This document shows positions 12,101 through 23,180 of a stretch of DNA of 64,000 nucleotides, in pieces. The stretch spans positions 248,001 through 312,000 of the forward strand of contig JAACJM010000081.1 in the NCBI GenBank assembly GCA_013368315.1, read 5' to 3'. Within the stretch, counting starts at the first letter, position 1. Each line of letters begins with the position of its first letter. The DNA is from Tetrapyrgos nigripes. Taxonomy: Eukaryota > Basidiomycota > Agaricomycetes > Agaricales > Campanellaceae. The notes below the pieces were generated by a model that made no database searches, was not told the DNA's origin, and saw nothing but the letters and a program-made list of their open reading frames with translations. Position numbers and translations under genes: made by a program.

Positions 12101-14537
12101 TATTTCGCTGATCTCTAAGCTCATTATATACTCTGTAGGCTCGAGAAAGGTCAATCCCTTTTGCGGTCCAAAGGGAAAGGCCGCATGTCTCATGTATCAG
12201 ATTTTATCAATCAAGTTGATGGTCGACTTGTCCTCCATGATGCGAACGGGAAAATTATTCGAGATACACGCCGAATAATCTATCTTGGTTCTAACGGTGA
12301 TGACTGATGGGATACCACTCAGCTTCTTGAACAAGTAAAGGAAACTTATATTTCTTTCAGTATTAGGGCTCGTTTCATCAATCTTGCGTGGCAGTTTATG
12401 AGTGCGTATAGGCGTGGGCTTACTGGGAGAGCTGCGGAATGGGCTGTCAAAAACCATTCTGAGCGCACTATGACTAGTATTGAGGCTATTTTGAATGATT
12501 AATAGAGTAACCTGTCAATAGATGTTGAGTTCGGTGTCGGATGAGCCATGAGTCTCCGCTGAAAACCCTCAAAAAATTGGCAGTACCTAGCCGCTCGTGG
12601 GAAAAACTTCGGAGATGCTTTTTTCAACGTATTTCGCTATTCTACCTATGAATCCGATAAAATTGTACCCTAAAAAATCCAAAATTGCCCTAAATATGGC
12701 CCACGGGAAATTGTCGAGATTGGCTGTCCCCGACTGTAGGTCCCTTGTTACTTCGGAGGCTGCTAAATGCTATCTCCGAGCAGATCATCCAGTCCAGGTC
12801 CCTGCAAGAATTTACAAAGCAGCAAGGGGAGGTCACGGAGGACTGGAAAAGAATGATTAATGCATGGGAGGCAGAGTTTTTGCTCCCTGCAGGTGTTCGT
12901 ACAAAGCCAAACCCATATGAAATGCCAAAATCAGGTATGATAATTGTGCTCGATTGCCGTTGATGCTCTGCAAAAGCTGATATCCGTAGGCATGACAGAG
13001 AGTGAGGTTCATCTTGAGCTTTTGACGATTGAGGCGGCTCAGGGGGCATCAGGATCACCAGCTATTCACACCATCAGCCCTAGTACTTTTATCAAGCTGG
13101 GCCTTGACCTTGAGGAGCAGCAGTAAGTAAGCTATCAAAGAGGTATTTTTCTAATGCTAAAAGATACAAAGGCGAAATCTCACGCTAGACGTCACGGACA
13201 AATCACGCAAATTTGACACAGCAAATCAGAAATCAACATTACTGCAGCGTCGCACAAAGATTTCACAAGCTATCGGTCGATTCCGAGCAGTGCAAATGAC
13301 ATATATGCCCGCTGCTCTTCAACTCGTGGCCCTGGAGTCTTCCCAGCAAACCCATGCAGAAGACGTCAAATTATATCTTCCATCCGAGCTTCCTCCGTCT
13401 ATGCTGGCATCAGGATGCCACGCCACCCTGCCACAACTCGAGCGTAAAATGCGTGAGGCTCAATTGCGGAACTCGCTTAATCAGCTCCGAAATTATCTCC
13501 ATATGAAGTCACGGCTGCTGACTTATCGGACGTCCAATGTGGTCAATCAGGGTGCTGTCACCCGATCCAAAGGGATCTTCCGCAGGAACCAACATCAAAT
13601 AACTATGGCGACACGCAAATATCAACATTCGTGGAAAGCTTTGAAGGATCTGGCTGGCGAGGATGGAATGACGTGGCATGTACTATTGGATGAGGACATT
13701 CGTTTGATGAACGGTGAGGGTGACAGGGCTGTAGGCGTGGCTCGGAAGCAGAGGTCGAAGAAGAAAATTCAAAAGGAATCGGCAGTAGCTAATGATGCGA
13801 ATATAGCTGCTTTAGGTGAAGATGAGTCGGAGGGGGAAGATCCAAATGGACTTATCGATCAGGAGGCAGAGCTCGCAAATGAAAGTGCCACCCGATTACG
13901 TCATGCGCGGGATATGACTGGGGAGGGGATGAGGGAATCTTCGTGGATATGGCACCATGGTGGGACTGGAGAGACTGTGGACAACGAGGTTGTGAAAGAA
14001 AGTAAGTGGTATTTTTATTCATCCCGGTATAACTTACGGATTATGTCTGAAGTCATCCGCGTTGAATGGTGTAAAGCGTACTCACGTACACGTCGATGGG
14101 AGGAGGAAGTGGTCCTAGTAAAGGAGGAGATGCGGCGTTGCTTGGAGAGTCTGCGCCACAACGTCGGGGAATGGCAAAGCTGCTCACGATATGAAGGGCC
14201 TTTGGCAGTGGGAATAGAACAGTGGAAGGATGAGTGGAGGCTCAAACAAGAATACAAGGGACCGTTGGTGCTGGGTAGTGACGCAGCTCATGCAGAGGGT
14301 GTGGCGGCATATGCATCAAGTCAGGCCGCAATGTATGGGGATATTTTGCAGAGGTTTAAGAATATGTGGGGTGGAATTGAGCAGAAGGAAGGTGAGCTTG
14401 AAGCGGGTAAGGAGTTGTCATTGGTGATGAAGATGTCTGCACACCAGTTGGGTGAGGAGTCTGATTGTGATTCTGACGGTGATGAGGAGCACAATTTTGA
14501 AGGTAATTTTGACGATGAAAACGAGGAGGAATATTAG
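9121..14537 (+). pseudogene. KDZ-family transposase, copy A (one nonsense codon, nested insertion)
   Basis: Starts MSLRKLAKAARIVRPPP. A basic N-terminus is followed by a CxC2-type cluster (CLHC, YRCRDC, MCEDCCGNYHK) and the conserved block FTVMHTNGIHQVNLSYCDC. The catalytic core has LAIDACFRLKRR, then CARHEF, GVVDLQRGERYANMDY, SYDIACQWHKH and FVVPKLHIYGHQ. GRTDGEGIERPWAHMG and DMGPGLRHDTLDDHWGHWNW follow. The presumed catalytic acids are D of DACF, D of SYDI and E of GEG. Two damages are seen. TAG at 10117-10119 stands where related copies read LE (YDYYNGL then stop). A 1410-bp element also occupies the intron after WVKLVGLG. After that intron the frame resumes with LLLRRLLNAISEQ, and it continues to an acidic C-terminus through RVEWCKAYSRTRRWEEE. 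Apart from the TAG the spliced frame is open, so inactivation looks recent. Confidence 0.8.
11327..12736. mobile_element. Nested 1410-bp TA-flanked DNA transposon
   Basis: The ends are inverted repeats of about 26 bp beginning CAGTCGAGGACAGCCAATCT on the left and, as reverse complement, CAGTCGGGGACAGCCAATCT on the right. A TA dinucleotide flanks both sides (11325-11326 and 12737-12738), as expected for a Tc1/mariner- or pogo-like insertion. Both halves carry the shared internal phrase ATTGGCAGTACC (about 11495 and 12576). Only broken frames lie inside, for example 11696-11959, and no DDE motif is recognisable. It is therefore probably a non-autonomous or decayed element. It sits in an intron of the KDZ gene (11272-12739). 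Confidence 0.85.
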
Positions 14538-14689
14538 CTGGTACATGAATACTAGAAAATTCTTACGCATTGTAGTGTATCAACAGGATGGGAAGATCAT
14601 ACTACACATGGTGATCAATGCTTCAAACTTGAACTCTAGCTTGGTTTGAAATCTATGCTATGCATCGTGACTGTCCAGAGCAGTTGTTT

Positions 14690-16450
14690 GAGTAGTTATT
14701 GACTCACAATGCATGGCCATGTTATATCAGACAATATATATACATGTACACTGCGCATGGTAGAATAGTGGTACAGCGAGTTACTATGCATGGTAGAATA
14801 GTGGCACAGCAGCTTACTATGCATGGTATATCAAAATATATATATATACATATGGTGTATACTACGCATGGTGTCGTGCAGCATACTATGCATGGTACGC
14901 AGTAAAATAAAATACTGGTATACTACGCATGGTGTGCAACAAGTAAATTATTAAAATGGAATATTGTATACTACACATAGTATGAGAGTGGCTCAGTGGC
15001 TTACTATGTATAGAATACAATTTTGTTACCCTGCACGTAGTATGAGAGTAGCGGTATCCAACAAATTAAAATATTGATATACTGGGGGTAGCACACTATG
15101 CCTAGTAAAGATACTGGTATACTACACACAGTCTGAAAGTAGCTCAGTGGCAACAAAATAAGATATTGGTTATTATGCATGGTATGTGGGTATCTCAGTG
15201 GCTTAACATGCATGGTATGCCATAAAATAAAATATTGGGATACTACGGATGGTATGGGGGTAGCACAGTAGCTTAATATCTATGGTATGCGATAAAACAA
15301 AATATTGGTGTGCTACACATGGCATGGGAGTAGGTCAGTGCCTTCCTATGCATGGTGTGCAACAAATAGTATATAAGTATACTATGCATGGTATTAATAT
15401 AAAATATCGTATGGTATGCAATAGAACTGCAATACTTACTATGCATGGTATGGGAGTAGCCCAGTAGCTTATAATATAAAAATATGGTATACTATTCATG
15501 CCAGTATGCAGTCAAATTAAATACTACGCATAGTATGGCAGTACCTCAGTGGCTTACTATGCATTGTATGCAACGAAATGAAATATTGGTAGACTACACC
15601 TGGCATGGGAGTAGCTCAGTGGCATACCATGCATTGTATGCAATAAAATAAAACATTGGTATACTATGCATGGTATGGGGGTAGCACTATAGTTTACAAT
15701 GCATGATATGCAATTAAATATTGCTATACTATGCATGGTATGGGAGTATCTCAGTGACTTACTATGCATAACATACAACTCAATAGAATATTGGTATACT
15801 ACACATGGTATGGGAGTAGCTCACTGCCTTACTATGCATGGTATTAATATAAAATATAGAACAGTGGTTTACTACACATAGTATGGGGGTGGCACAGTGG
15901 CTAGAATAAAATGTGATATTACTACGCATGGTATGGAGTGGAACAGTAACTCACTATGCATAGCATCATATCATAATAATGCTACACATGTGTGGTATAC
16001 TATGCATGGTATGGGGTAGAGCAGTGACTCACTATGCATAGTGTCACACCATAATAAAGGTACAGATAAGCTTCTACATACTACGCATTGTGCCCAGCAG
16101 AGTACTGAAACAGTAACTCACTATGCATAGCATCATACCATAATAATGCTACACATGTGTGGTATACTATGCATGGTATGGGGTAGAGCAGTGACTCACT
16201 ATGCATAGTGTCACACCATAATAAAGGTACAGATAAGCTTCTACATACTACGCATTGTGCCCAGCAGAGTACTGAAACAGTAACTCACTATGCATAGCAT
16301 CATACCATAATAACGCTACACATGTGTGGTATACTATGCATGGTATGGGGTAGAACAGTGACTCACTATGCATAGTGTCACACCATAATAAAGGTACAGA
16401 TAACTTCTACATACTACGCATTGTGCCCAGCAGAGTACTGTCAGTATACT
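14690..16450 (+). repeat. ATGCAT-rich subterminal satellite (right)
   Basis: About forty copies of YACTATGCATGGTATG with spacers such as GGGAGTAGCTCAGTGGCTT. From about 15945 to 16440 there is a regular higher-order unit of about 180 bp containing CAGTGACTCACTATGCATAG and CTACACATGTGTGGTATAC. The core CCATGCATAGTA on the minus strand resembles CCATGCATTGTA of the left array, so the two arrays face each other. Short open frames in it are repeat by-products. Confidence 0.85.
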
Positions 16451-16456
16451 ATGTGT
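16413..16456 (-). repeat. Right terminal inverted repeat of element A
   Basis: Inverted partner of 1198-1240; its reverse complement begins ACACATAGTATACTGACAG. It lies just outside the right ATGCAT array and 241 bp before the GIY-YIG gene. Confidence 0.7.
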
Positions 16457-16696
16457 AGTAGTTACAGCTACAGCTGGTCGGAGGGGAAAGAGAAAGAGAA
16501 AGAGAAGGAGAAAGGAAAGAGAAGTCTGTGGCTTCGAGTTTTAAGAGAGGGAAAGGAAGGAAATGAGAGGGAGTTGGGAGGAAGGAATTGACGCGAGCAA
16601 TAATCACACAACCGACACTTTGGTCACCGCCTCCCGCCTCTGTCATTGCCGCCTGGGCCTACACGTCCTCAAAGCCCCAAATACATTCACGTACTC

Positions 16697-17151
16697 ATGG
16701 TGGTACGTGATATGCTACTCTACATATCGTTCATTCACCGTTTCCGCAAGTTTCTGGTTTTCCATGACTGGGTGGTTAGGCTAGTTTCCGCTAGGGTGAA
16801 GAGGGATGCTTGGGTGTACGTCCTGTCCTTTAGAAATGGCAAAGCCTGCAAAATCGGCTGTACCTGTCGCACACCGAGACGCAGATTGCAGGAGTGGAGG
16901 TGCAAAGACAAGTCGAAGGGATTCAAACTGGTATATTCAGTCCAGGTCAGCGAAGAGAGAATGTTCAGTATCGGTACGTTTTGAATCAGTATCCATCAGT
17001 CTTTTCACTCACAAATGTTTCAGAACACGAAGCTCATCAGCAAGTACTCAAATATACCCACAAAAGCAATGGCACTTGCCCGAATTGCTCTTCAACATCA
17101 GCAAAAGTCCAGTTACTGATAAAGGCATTTGGACCCTTGCCACTGTTGTAA
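16697..17151 (+). CDS. GIY-YIG / T5orf172-like (DUF1766-type) protein
   Basis: Two exons joined across an intron at 16974-17023 (GTACGT..TTTCAG) give 134 residues. The ATG at 16697 is the first in frame; an earlier start upstream is possible. The domain reads WVYVLSFRNGKACKIGCT, then CRTPRRRLQEWRC, LVYSVQV, SIEHEAHQQV and CPNCSS near the end. The pattern KxGxTxxxPxxRLxEW, followed by a beta strand and an E..AH helix, is typical of the T5orf172/MUG113 branch of GIY-YIG nucleases. The Tyr residues at the start, Arg (R of RRRLQEW) and Glu (E of EHEAH) could form the active site. The family is known for DNA-cleaving domains, often in selfish or viral settings; activity here is inferred. The gene lies between elements A and B, outside both sets of terminal repeats. 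Confidence 0.6.
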
Positions 17152-17184
17152 AGTATTTAGACATGAATAAATAATTTTTCAATT

Positions 17185-17330
17185 GTTATAAGGTTCAAAA
17201 ATGATTTAGGTACCTTGTACAAGGTTCCTAAATGATGTAGGTACCTTTGAAAGATTCATAAATGATTTAGGAACCTTTCAAAGATTCATAAATGATTTAG
17301 GAACCTTTGAAAGGTTCCTAAATGTTTGGT
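17185..17330 (+). repeat. Palindrome-rich short tandem repeat
   Basis: Four to five copies of a unit of about 36 bp containing AAATGATTTAGGAACCTTTGA and its partial complement AAGGTTCCTAAATG, so that neighbouring units can pair. It lies directly 3' of the GIY-YIG gene. Its role is unknown. Confidence 0.8.
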
Positions 17331-18176
17331 AGCATTTACAAGGCAAGAAAGGATTCAAGTCCTTGTCAATGTATTCAATGGCACTGACTACATAAATTCC
17401 AATTCCCATTTGTAAGGTCAAGAATTAAGTATGGCCTTTTCAAGGTCAATACATGCTCTTCCTATCCTTGAAATACCAACCAGATTTTCAGGTCCTGACA
17501 AAGGCATCAGGAGAATTCAAGGCATTCCAAGTTAGACAATGATTCATCTCTTTGCAAGGTCAATTACACTTTCCAAGGCACAGATAGATGGAAATACTTT
17601 CACAGGCACTATTAGACTAACACAGCAATAGATCTTTCAATATAGCCACAGGTTACAGTATTGTATACTGTAAGGGCGCTGGCCAACCCTTAGGAAGACT
17701 TGGACGGCTCAGTGGATAGGAAATAAGAGTTGATTAGACTGAGGACTCGGAACTACTACTACGCTGGGTATGAGTATATACTTGTAAACTAAGTACTACA
17801 AAGGGCCGTAGTAGGGAGACATTAAAAACCTGGCCTGGAAAACCCTGTGGGAAAAAACCAAGGTCGCAGGAAAAGTTGCCACTACTCGGAAAAGAAAAAC
17901 TACTAAATGATGGGGTCCAGTTTATCAGGGGGAGTAATCTTTCTACCAGAGTGGGGTGACAGCGTGAACGGGTGGCGTGTACTTGCTTTTTCGACCAATG
18001 GAGTTTTGCTGGGGCCCAGGGGGACGGGGAACAAAGAACAGTTTGGAATGATGTCGGTGAGAGGAATCTACTAGGTGTCGTCGTCATCTGAGAAGTCCTT
18101 GAAGTGACAGAGATACTAATAGTCGAAATGTGAGGCGATGTAGCCCCGATATATAAATACTCCTGGTAACCCCTCA
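17331..18176. other. Intergenic spacer before element B
   Basis: AT-rich with many AAGGTC/CAAGG words up to about 17600, then unique sequence. No gene or RNA could be supported. Confidence 0.4.
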
Positions 18177-18209
18177 CCCCCGATAGTACAATACGGGAGG
18201 GATATAGCC
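18177..18209 (+). repeat. Left terminal inverted repeat of element B
   Basis: 33 bp beginning CCCCCGATAGTACAATACGG and ending ATATAGCC. It matches the reverse complement of 31011-31043 with about three differences. Confidence 0.8.
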
Positions 18210-19132
18210 AGGGCATACCCAGGCTAGTTTTGGCCCTAATCAGGCAGCGGTATATGAATATGGGTCACATATGAGAGGTTGGGCAGGGGTTGGCCACGGC
18301 AGGGCATCGGCATTAGGTGGCATCGTTGGCATACGGTGGCATGGCGCTGTTTTCCGGGCTACATCAGGCTACATCCCATCCCTCGCTTAACTCCTTTGCA
18401 TCGGTTGAGCAGATCTCGCTTACGGTAATCGAATAAATACAATGATTCAAGCATATGTAGTAGACTAAGGTAGACTATCGTACATAGAGCATGTATCCTC
18501 ACGGAGCTACCCTGCTTACATCTGTAGGCACATATCTAATATGATTATCGCATGGGGACTTGACCATAGCTTTGATTCCATCAACCCGTATCTCAATATG
18601 GTACTTGCATTGAGGTCATCCCTAGGACATGTAGGGTTGCTCGTTACAGTTTTCCAGCATTTAGCATCATAAATTGCCGCTCTGTGCCCACACGTCTAAG
18701 CATGGGACTTATAAAAGACTTTCCGGAACAGTATCGGCTATACATGGAACTTACAATGATTCTGAAAACTCTCACAGGTATGTACGATGTCCCATTACAA
18801 TACTAGTATCACTGTCTTGTTCATTTCATTTTTGCGCTCACTTTTTATGCCAGGTTTTTGAGACTTGTCAAATTTGTGAAATTTTACCATCCAATATTTC
18901 AATACCGCCATCTTCATCAGGACTTCTCAACACAAGTCAACGTCTCATTGAGTTCGTACTATGGGCCCATATATATATATCGGTTGGCAGTAATGACATT
19001 ATATAAAAGTCCACAACATGTACATAAAGTCTTCCATACAAAATAAACGACAAACAACTAAATAAACGACGAACAAAACCCACAATAGCAAGAATGACCA
19101 AGAATGACGAGCTTCAGGATGACCGCCCACGA
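18210..19132. other. Left subterminal region of element B
   Basis: No gene seen. It contains copies of the element's dispersed motif, such as CCCGTATCTCAATATGG near 18590 and CCCATATATATATATCGG near 18967. It ends in the 3' flank of the partner gene. Confidence 0.4.
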
Positions 19133-22100
19133 TCACCTCCCTTTGGGCTTGAAAGTGCCTCTCCCACCTGATTTCTTCCCTTTCTTGCCCCTCTTCTTAC
19201 TCTCTTCTTCTTCCTTCTCCTTCAGCTCAGCCACCCGACGACGAGTCATCCTTTGACTTGACCCACTTTCCTCCATCTCAGCAGCCTTGCGTTTCGATCT
19301 CGGTGGGTTCTTGAACTTGGCATGCTTGTAGACATGTTCGAGGGTTTCCTTGGTGTCGATCACGAGGTCGGCCCATCCAGCAAGGGCAAAGGTCTTGTCC
19401 GCATTGCGCTTATTGAAGTTTTCCTCCTCCAGATCTCCAAGAATCATGGTGAGGCAGAGCATCAAACCCACCATGAACCTGAACACGCCATTCTTGCCCG
19501 ACGTTGAGTCCAGCGGAGCAAAGTCCATCTCACCCTTCTCGAACGTCGCAAAGTCTTCCCACCATGTCCGCAAGCCCTTCACCTCGTCCTCAATGCAATG
19601 TCTACCAGGCTCAACAATAGCCCAATATGGGCGACCGGCGTTTTCCCACTCCCGAATCCCCGGCCATTCCATCTGTGACATGATGACTCCATTGTTCTCG
19701 TGGTACCGGTAGGCATGCTCTATCTGGAGATAGATGTCAATCAGTTCCTCGAAATGAGTGATCCATTCATCATCCTCCTTAGGCACAGCATCCAGGTAAT
19801 GGCCCCATTCCCCGAGGGCAAGACGTAAGCCAGGCCAGAACTCACTCTCTCTGGGATGGTGCCAGCAAATAGCCTCCCTGGAGATGGTATATGGCTCCTC
19901 CATGACTACTGAGGTGTGAGAACCGGATTGGGTAGGGGAAGTGGAGTCGGAATGGGACGTGGCAGTGACGTTGGGGGAGGTAGTGACGTCGACGTTGGCA
20001 GTAGTAGTGGTAGTGACATCAAAGTAGAACGGAAGTTCTATAGACGGCGGCCACGGACTTGTGTGTAGGAATGGTGAGTACCGAAGGTCAGGAGGTGGGG
20101 TCGTAGCCAAGAAAGGTTCTCCACGGTCATACAGGGCAAATATTCGCCCAGAGAAAGGCATGCTGCCTGGACGAGTGGGGGAAGGAAAGAAGCAAATTGG
20201 CGTGGTTGCTGCAGGAGTCTGAGGTGGAGGAGTCTGAGGTGGAGGAGCGTTTGGGTGAGGAGTCTCTGGGAGCGGTGGAGGCGTGTTTGGTAGAGGAGGC
20301 ATGTCTAGGCGAGGAGGAGTGCGCGCCTTCGTTGATTTTTTTCCAGATCTCTTCCTTGGAGGCAACTGAGACTCTGATTCCTCTACCTCCGATTCCTCTA
20401 CCTCCGACTCCTCTGCCTCGCTTTGGACCAGCTTCCTTTTCCTTGAGGTGGATTTCTTCGAGGGGGATTTCTGGGATGCAGACTTCTTCGAGGCGGATTT
20501 CCTGGACAGTCTCGGAGAGGGCTCTGACTCTGATTCCTCGGCCTCACTTTCTACCACCCTCCTTTTCTTCGAGGCAGACTTCTTCGAGGTGGTCTTCGAG
20601 GCGTTCTTCGAAGCATTCTTGGACGATTTCTTCTTGGGAGGTGGCTCTGACTCCGACTCTTCAGCCTCACTCTCTACCACCCGACGGGACTTCCTCTTGG
20701 TCCGTTTTTGGGTACGGGAAGGAGTCGAAGGAGCAGGTTCATTGGCGAAAGTGGACGATGGCCAGACATGAGCATCACCTTGACCAGTCCTAGCTGCACG
20801 ATCACTTGAACCTGGGTCCCGTATGTCAATATGGGTATGTATTAAATGACGGTATTCAAATACTCACTGAATACAGTCTTGGTGAACCTGATCAAGGAAT
20901 CACCTGTAGCCTTGAATGCGCGTTCGTCAAATTGATGCCAGTCCAATCCCATCCCGTTGTTTCCATTAACATTCCTTCATGACAATGGTCAGAATCAGAA
21001 TGTTACTAACACTCAAACAGGAAACTTACCAGCACACATCTACCTTTCCACCAATATCAGGATTCGGCCCAACCAGCGCTGTAACCATGACCATGCCCAG
21101 CTCATCTGCAACTGCTGCATTGAAACGCGCAATAACTGGCCCCCACTTCTCTAGAGCACTGTCAAAGGCAACACTGTAAGCTTTTGGATAAGTAAGAGAA
21201 CAATTAATACTTACTTTGCGTATCCCTGTGGAGTACCTTTGCCTGCCTTGGCTTTCTCCTTCTCTTCCTCCCAAACGGCAATCCTCTCCACCAGATCCGT
21301 ATCAGCCAACTCCTTGATTTCGGCCTTGAACTCATCTGATTGGGTCGCCAAAATGCGTTTGGCCACACTAAACCGAATCCGCAGGTCACAAGGCTCCTTC
21401 AAGTTCTCTGCTGCCTCTGAGCCCTCTCCTACCGCCTCAACAAGCTCGTTGTACTCCTTCCAGGCTTCGGCAATTTCCTTGTCAGCGTCTTTCTTCACCA
21501 TGGAATCGTAGTAGTGCTTCATAAACGTCTGAGCGTCAAGAGAACGATGCGGTTTGGGCCGAATCGTTGCGGTTTCCTTGATGAGCCCGCGTATGACTGT
21601 ATCAGACTGTGCACTTCGCACAGTACGACTAGCCTTTCGTAAGTATTCGCCGATTTTGCTCTGGCAGAGTCAATCAGCATATCAACCCATAGCAGCAGCA
21701 AACAAGTACTCACGTTACGAAGCATCTTCCAAACCTCTCGCTTCTTGTTCAGACCCTCAGGTGACAGCTTAGTCCAACCTAGCACCTCATACACCTTGTC
21801 AACATCTACCGGCTCCAGATCCAGCGCATCGAACTCGTCTTCAGCAGCCTTCTTCTTGCTCTTTTTCTTCTTGGCCTTGCCTTTGGACGGGGAACTAGCG
21901 TTGGTGGGGGTCGTTGTGGTTTTTTTGGAGGGTGCCTCGGCCGGCATAGGAGTCGATGATGACGGGGTTGTTGTTGGGTTTGCCGCTGTGACTGCGGTTT
22001 TTTTGGATGGAATGGTGCTCGGGGTGGATGACGTGGGTCCTTCGGCTGGCATAGAAGTCGATGAAGACGGGGTTGTTGTTGGATTTGTCGCTGTGGCTGT

Positions 22101-22991
22101 CGGTGTGGTAGTAGGCGGTGCAGATCCCATATCAGCAGTACCGGTATTGATATACGGGACTCCCAATCTATCCAGGTCAGCCTGCAACTCCTTGTTCAGC
22201 CTCTCCAGCGCTGCCGAGACTGTCTCCAGGAGGTCAGAGCTATCATCCACGCTCTCCCGGTCATTGGCAGATCCTGCGTGTCCCATCCAGTCTGAGGCGA
22301 CATAGTCATCACCCCAGAGGTTTTGCAGGGCCGCCTCGACCTCAGGTAGGCTCGTGTAACCCGGGATACCATCAATCTGATCTTGAAGAATGAGCCACGA
22401 GCAAGTCTCTGCGGCTAACAGCAGAAGTGGTTCCCAATTGGTAGTCGAGGAAACCTCCTGCAGCGCTGCTCGGGCCTCAGAGAGTGGGTATTGATCTTGC
22501 ACGTCAGCCAGCCTGGTCAGGATGGATGAAGGGATGGAATTGGAAGTGGGATTGTCTTCAGGCGGCATGGATCCAGGGGCTTGTGAGCCAGATTGAGAGG
22601 GTGCCGATGTTTCAATACGAGGCTGCTGAGGATGAGTGGTAGAGTTGAGTGGTTCGGATTGGGATGAGGAGGAGTTTGCAGCTGCAGGGGTTGTCGTCAT
22701 AGGGTTCCCTGCGTAGTGAGCTGACGCATTGGTATCCGGGTCTGTCAAGGCCCAAAATTAGTTACAAGTAGCTAGTGAGAAGTATAAAAACATACCGAAA
22801 GTTTCACCAAATTTCAACAAGTATTTCCCAGTGATCCAGTCGAGGAACTTCCCCTTGGCTACCTGCCCTACGCACTTCTCGAAAAACTTGTAGTGCTCGT
22901 CCAGCCAAGCCTTTCGAGCGCCATCTGGATCGTCGTACCAAGGTCGCTGACCTGGTTTTTGTTTGTCTTGAGGTGCTTTGGCTTTGACCAT
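19133..22991 (-). CDS. KDZ-associated partner protein, copy B
   Basis: Start ATG at 22991 (MVKAKAPQDKQKPGQRPWYD). The first exon ends after LKFGETF. A long Ser/Thr/Pro linker exon follows with repeated ANPTTTPSSST units and a Lys-rich stretch. Then come FDALDLEPVDVDKVYEVLGW, a helical charged exon (FMKHYYDSMVKK through EEEKEKAKAGKG) and two short exons. The last exon has several SESEAEESESEPPP and KKSASKKS tandem repeats. The C-terminal Trp-rich domain has HHPRESEFWPGLRLALGEWG, DSTSGKNGVFRFMVGLMLCL and EHVYKHAKFKNPPRSKRK. At least six exons are needed. Exon order and length match the gene at 43948-46693 almost step by step, and the C-terminal domain matches the gene at 2436-5609. The Lys/Ser/Glu tracts suggest nuclear location. 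Function unknown. Confidence 0.7.
20400..20690 (-). repeat. Tandem coding repeats in partner gene B
   Basis: Three imperfect copies of a unit coding for KRRVVESEAEESESEP plus a run of KKSASKKSA. The repeats alternate acidic and basic blocks. They lie in the low-complexity linker and probably vary in number between strains. Confidence 0.7.
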
Positions 22992-23180
22992 GATGAGAGT
23001 GAAGCGTAGGCACACTGTAGAGGTCGTAAAGACAAATGTCTCAGATTTCTGACGCGACGCGCCGACGGAAACAAAAGTGACATAATCAATTCATTCGTGG
23101 TCACATGACTGTGACACGTCCAAAATGAGCTGCACGCGTCAGGAACAATTGTTCAGTTCCATTCAAATCCGAAAGACATA

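Larger units (their letters stand above)
1198..16456 (+). mobile_element. KDZ composite DNA transposon, element A
   Basis: About 15.3 kb bounded by imperfect inverted repeats at 1198-1240 and 16413-16456. Reading inward, the shared blocks are CATAGTATA, GACAGTACTC and ACAATGCGTAGT. Both ends continue inward into ATGCAT-centred satellite arrays. Inside lie the minus-strand partner gene (2436-5609), a second broken minus-strand gene (6669-7627), a small plus-strand basic gene (8292-8723) and the KDZ transposase (9121-14537). The heptamer AGTAGTT occurs at 1182-1188 and again directly after the right end at 16457-16463. It may be a trace of a target-site duplication, but on the left it is separated from the repeat by 9 bp. 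The KDZ family assignment is strong; the exact ends are my inference. Confidence 0.75.

Noticed and set aside
14690..16450. Possible CRISPR-like array because of regular repeats
   Set aside because: Units are degenerate satellite copies with related spacers in a eukaryotic genome; no cas genes.
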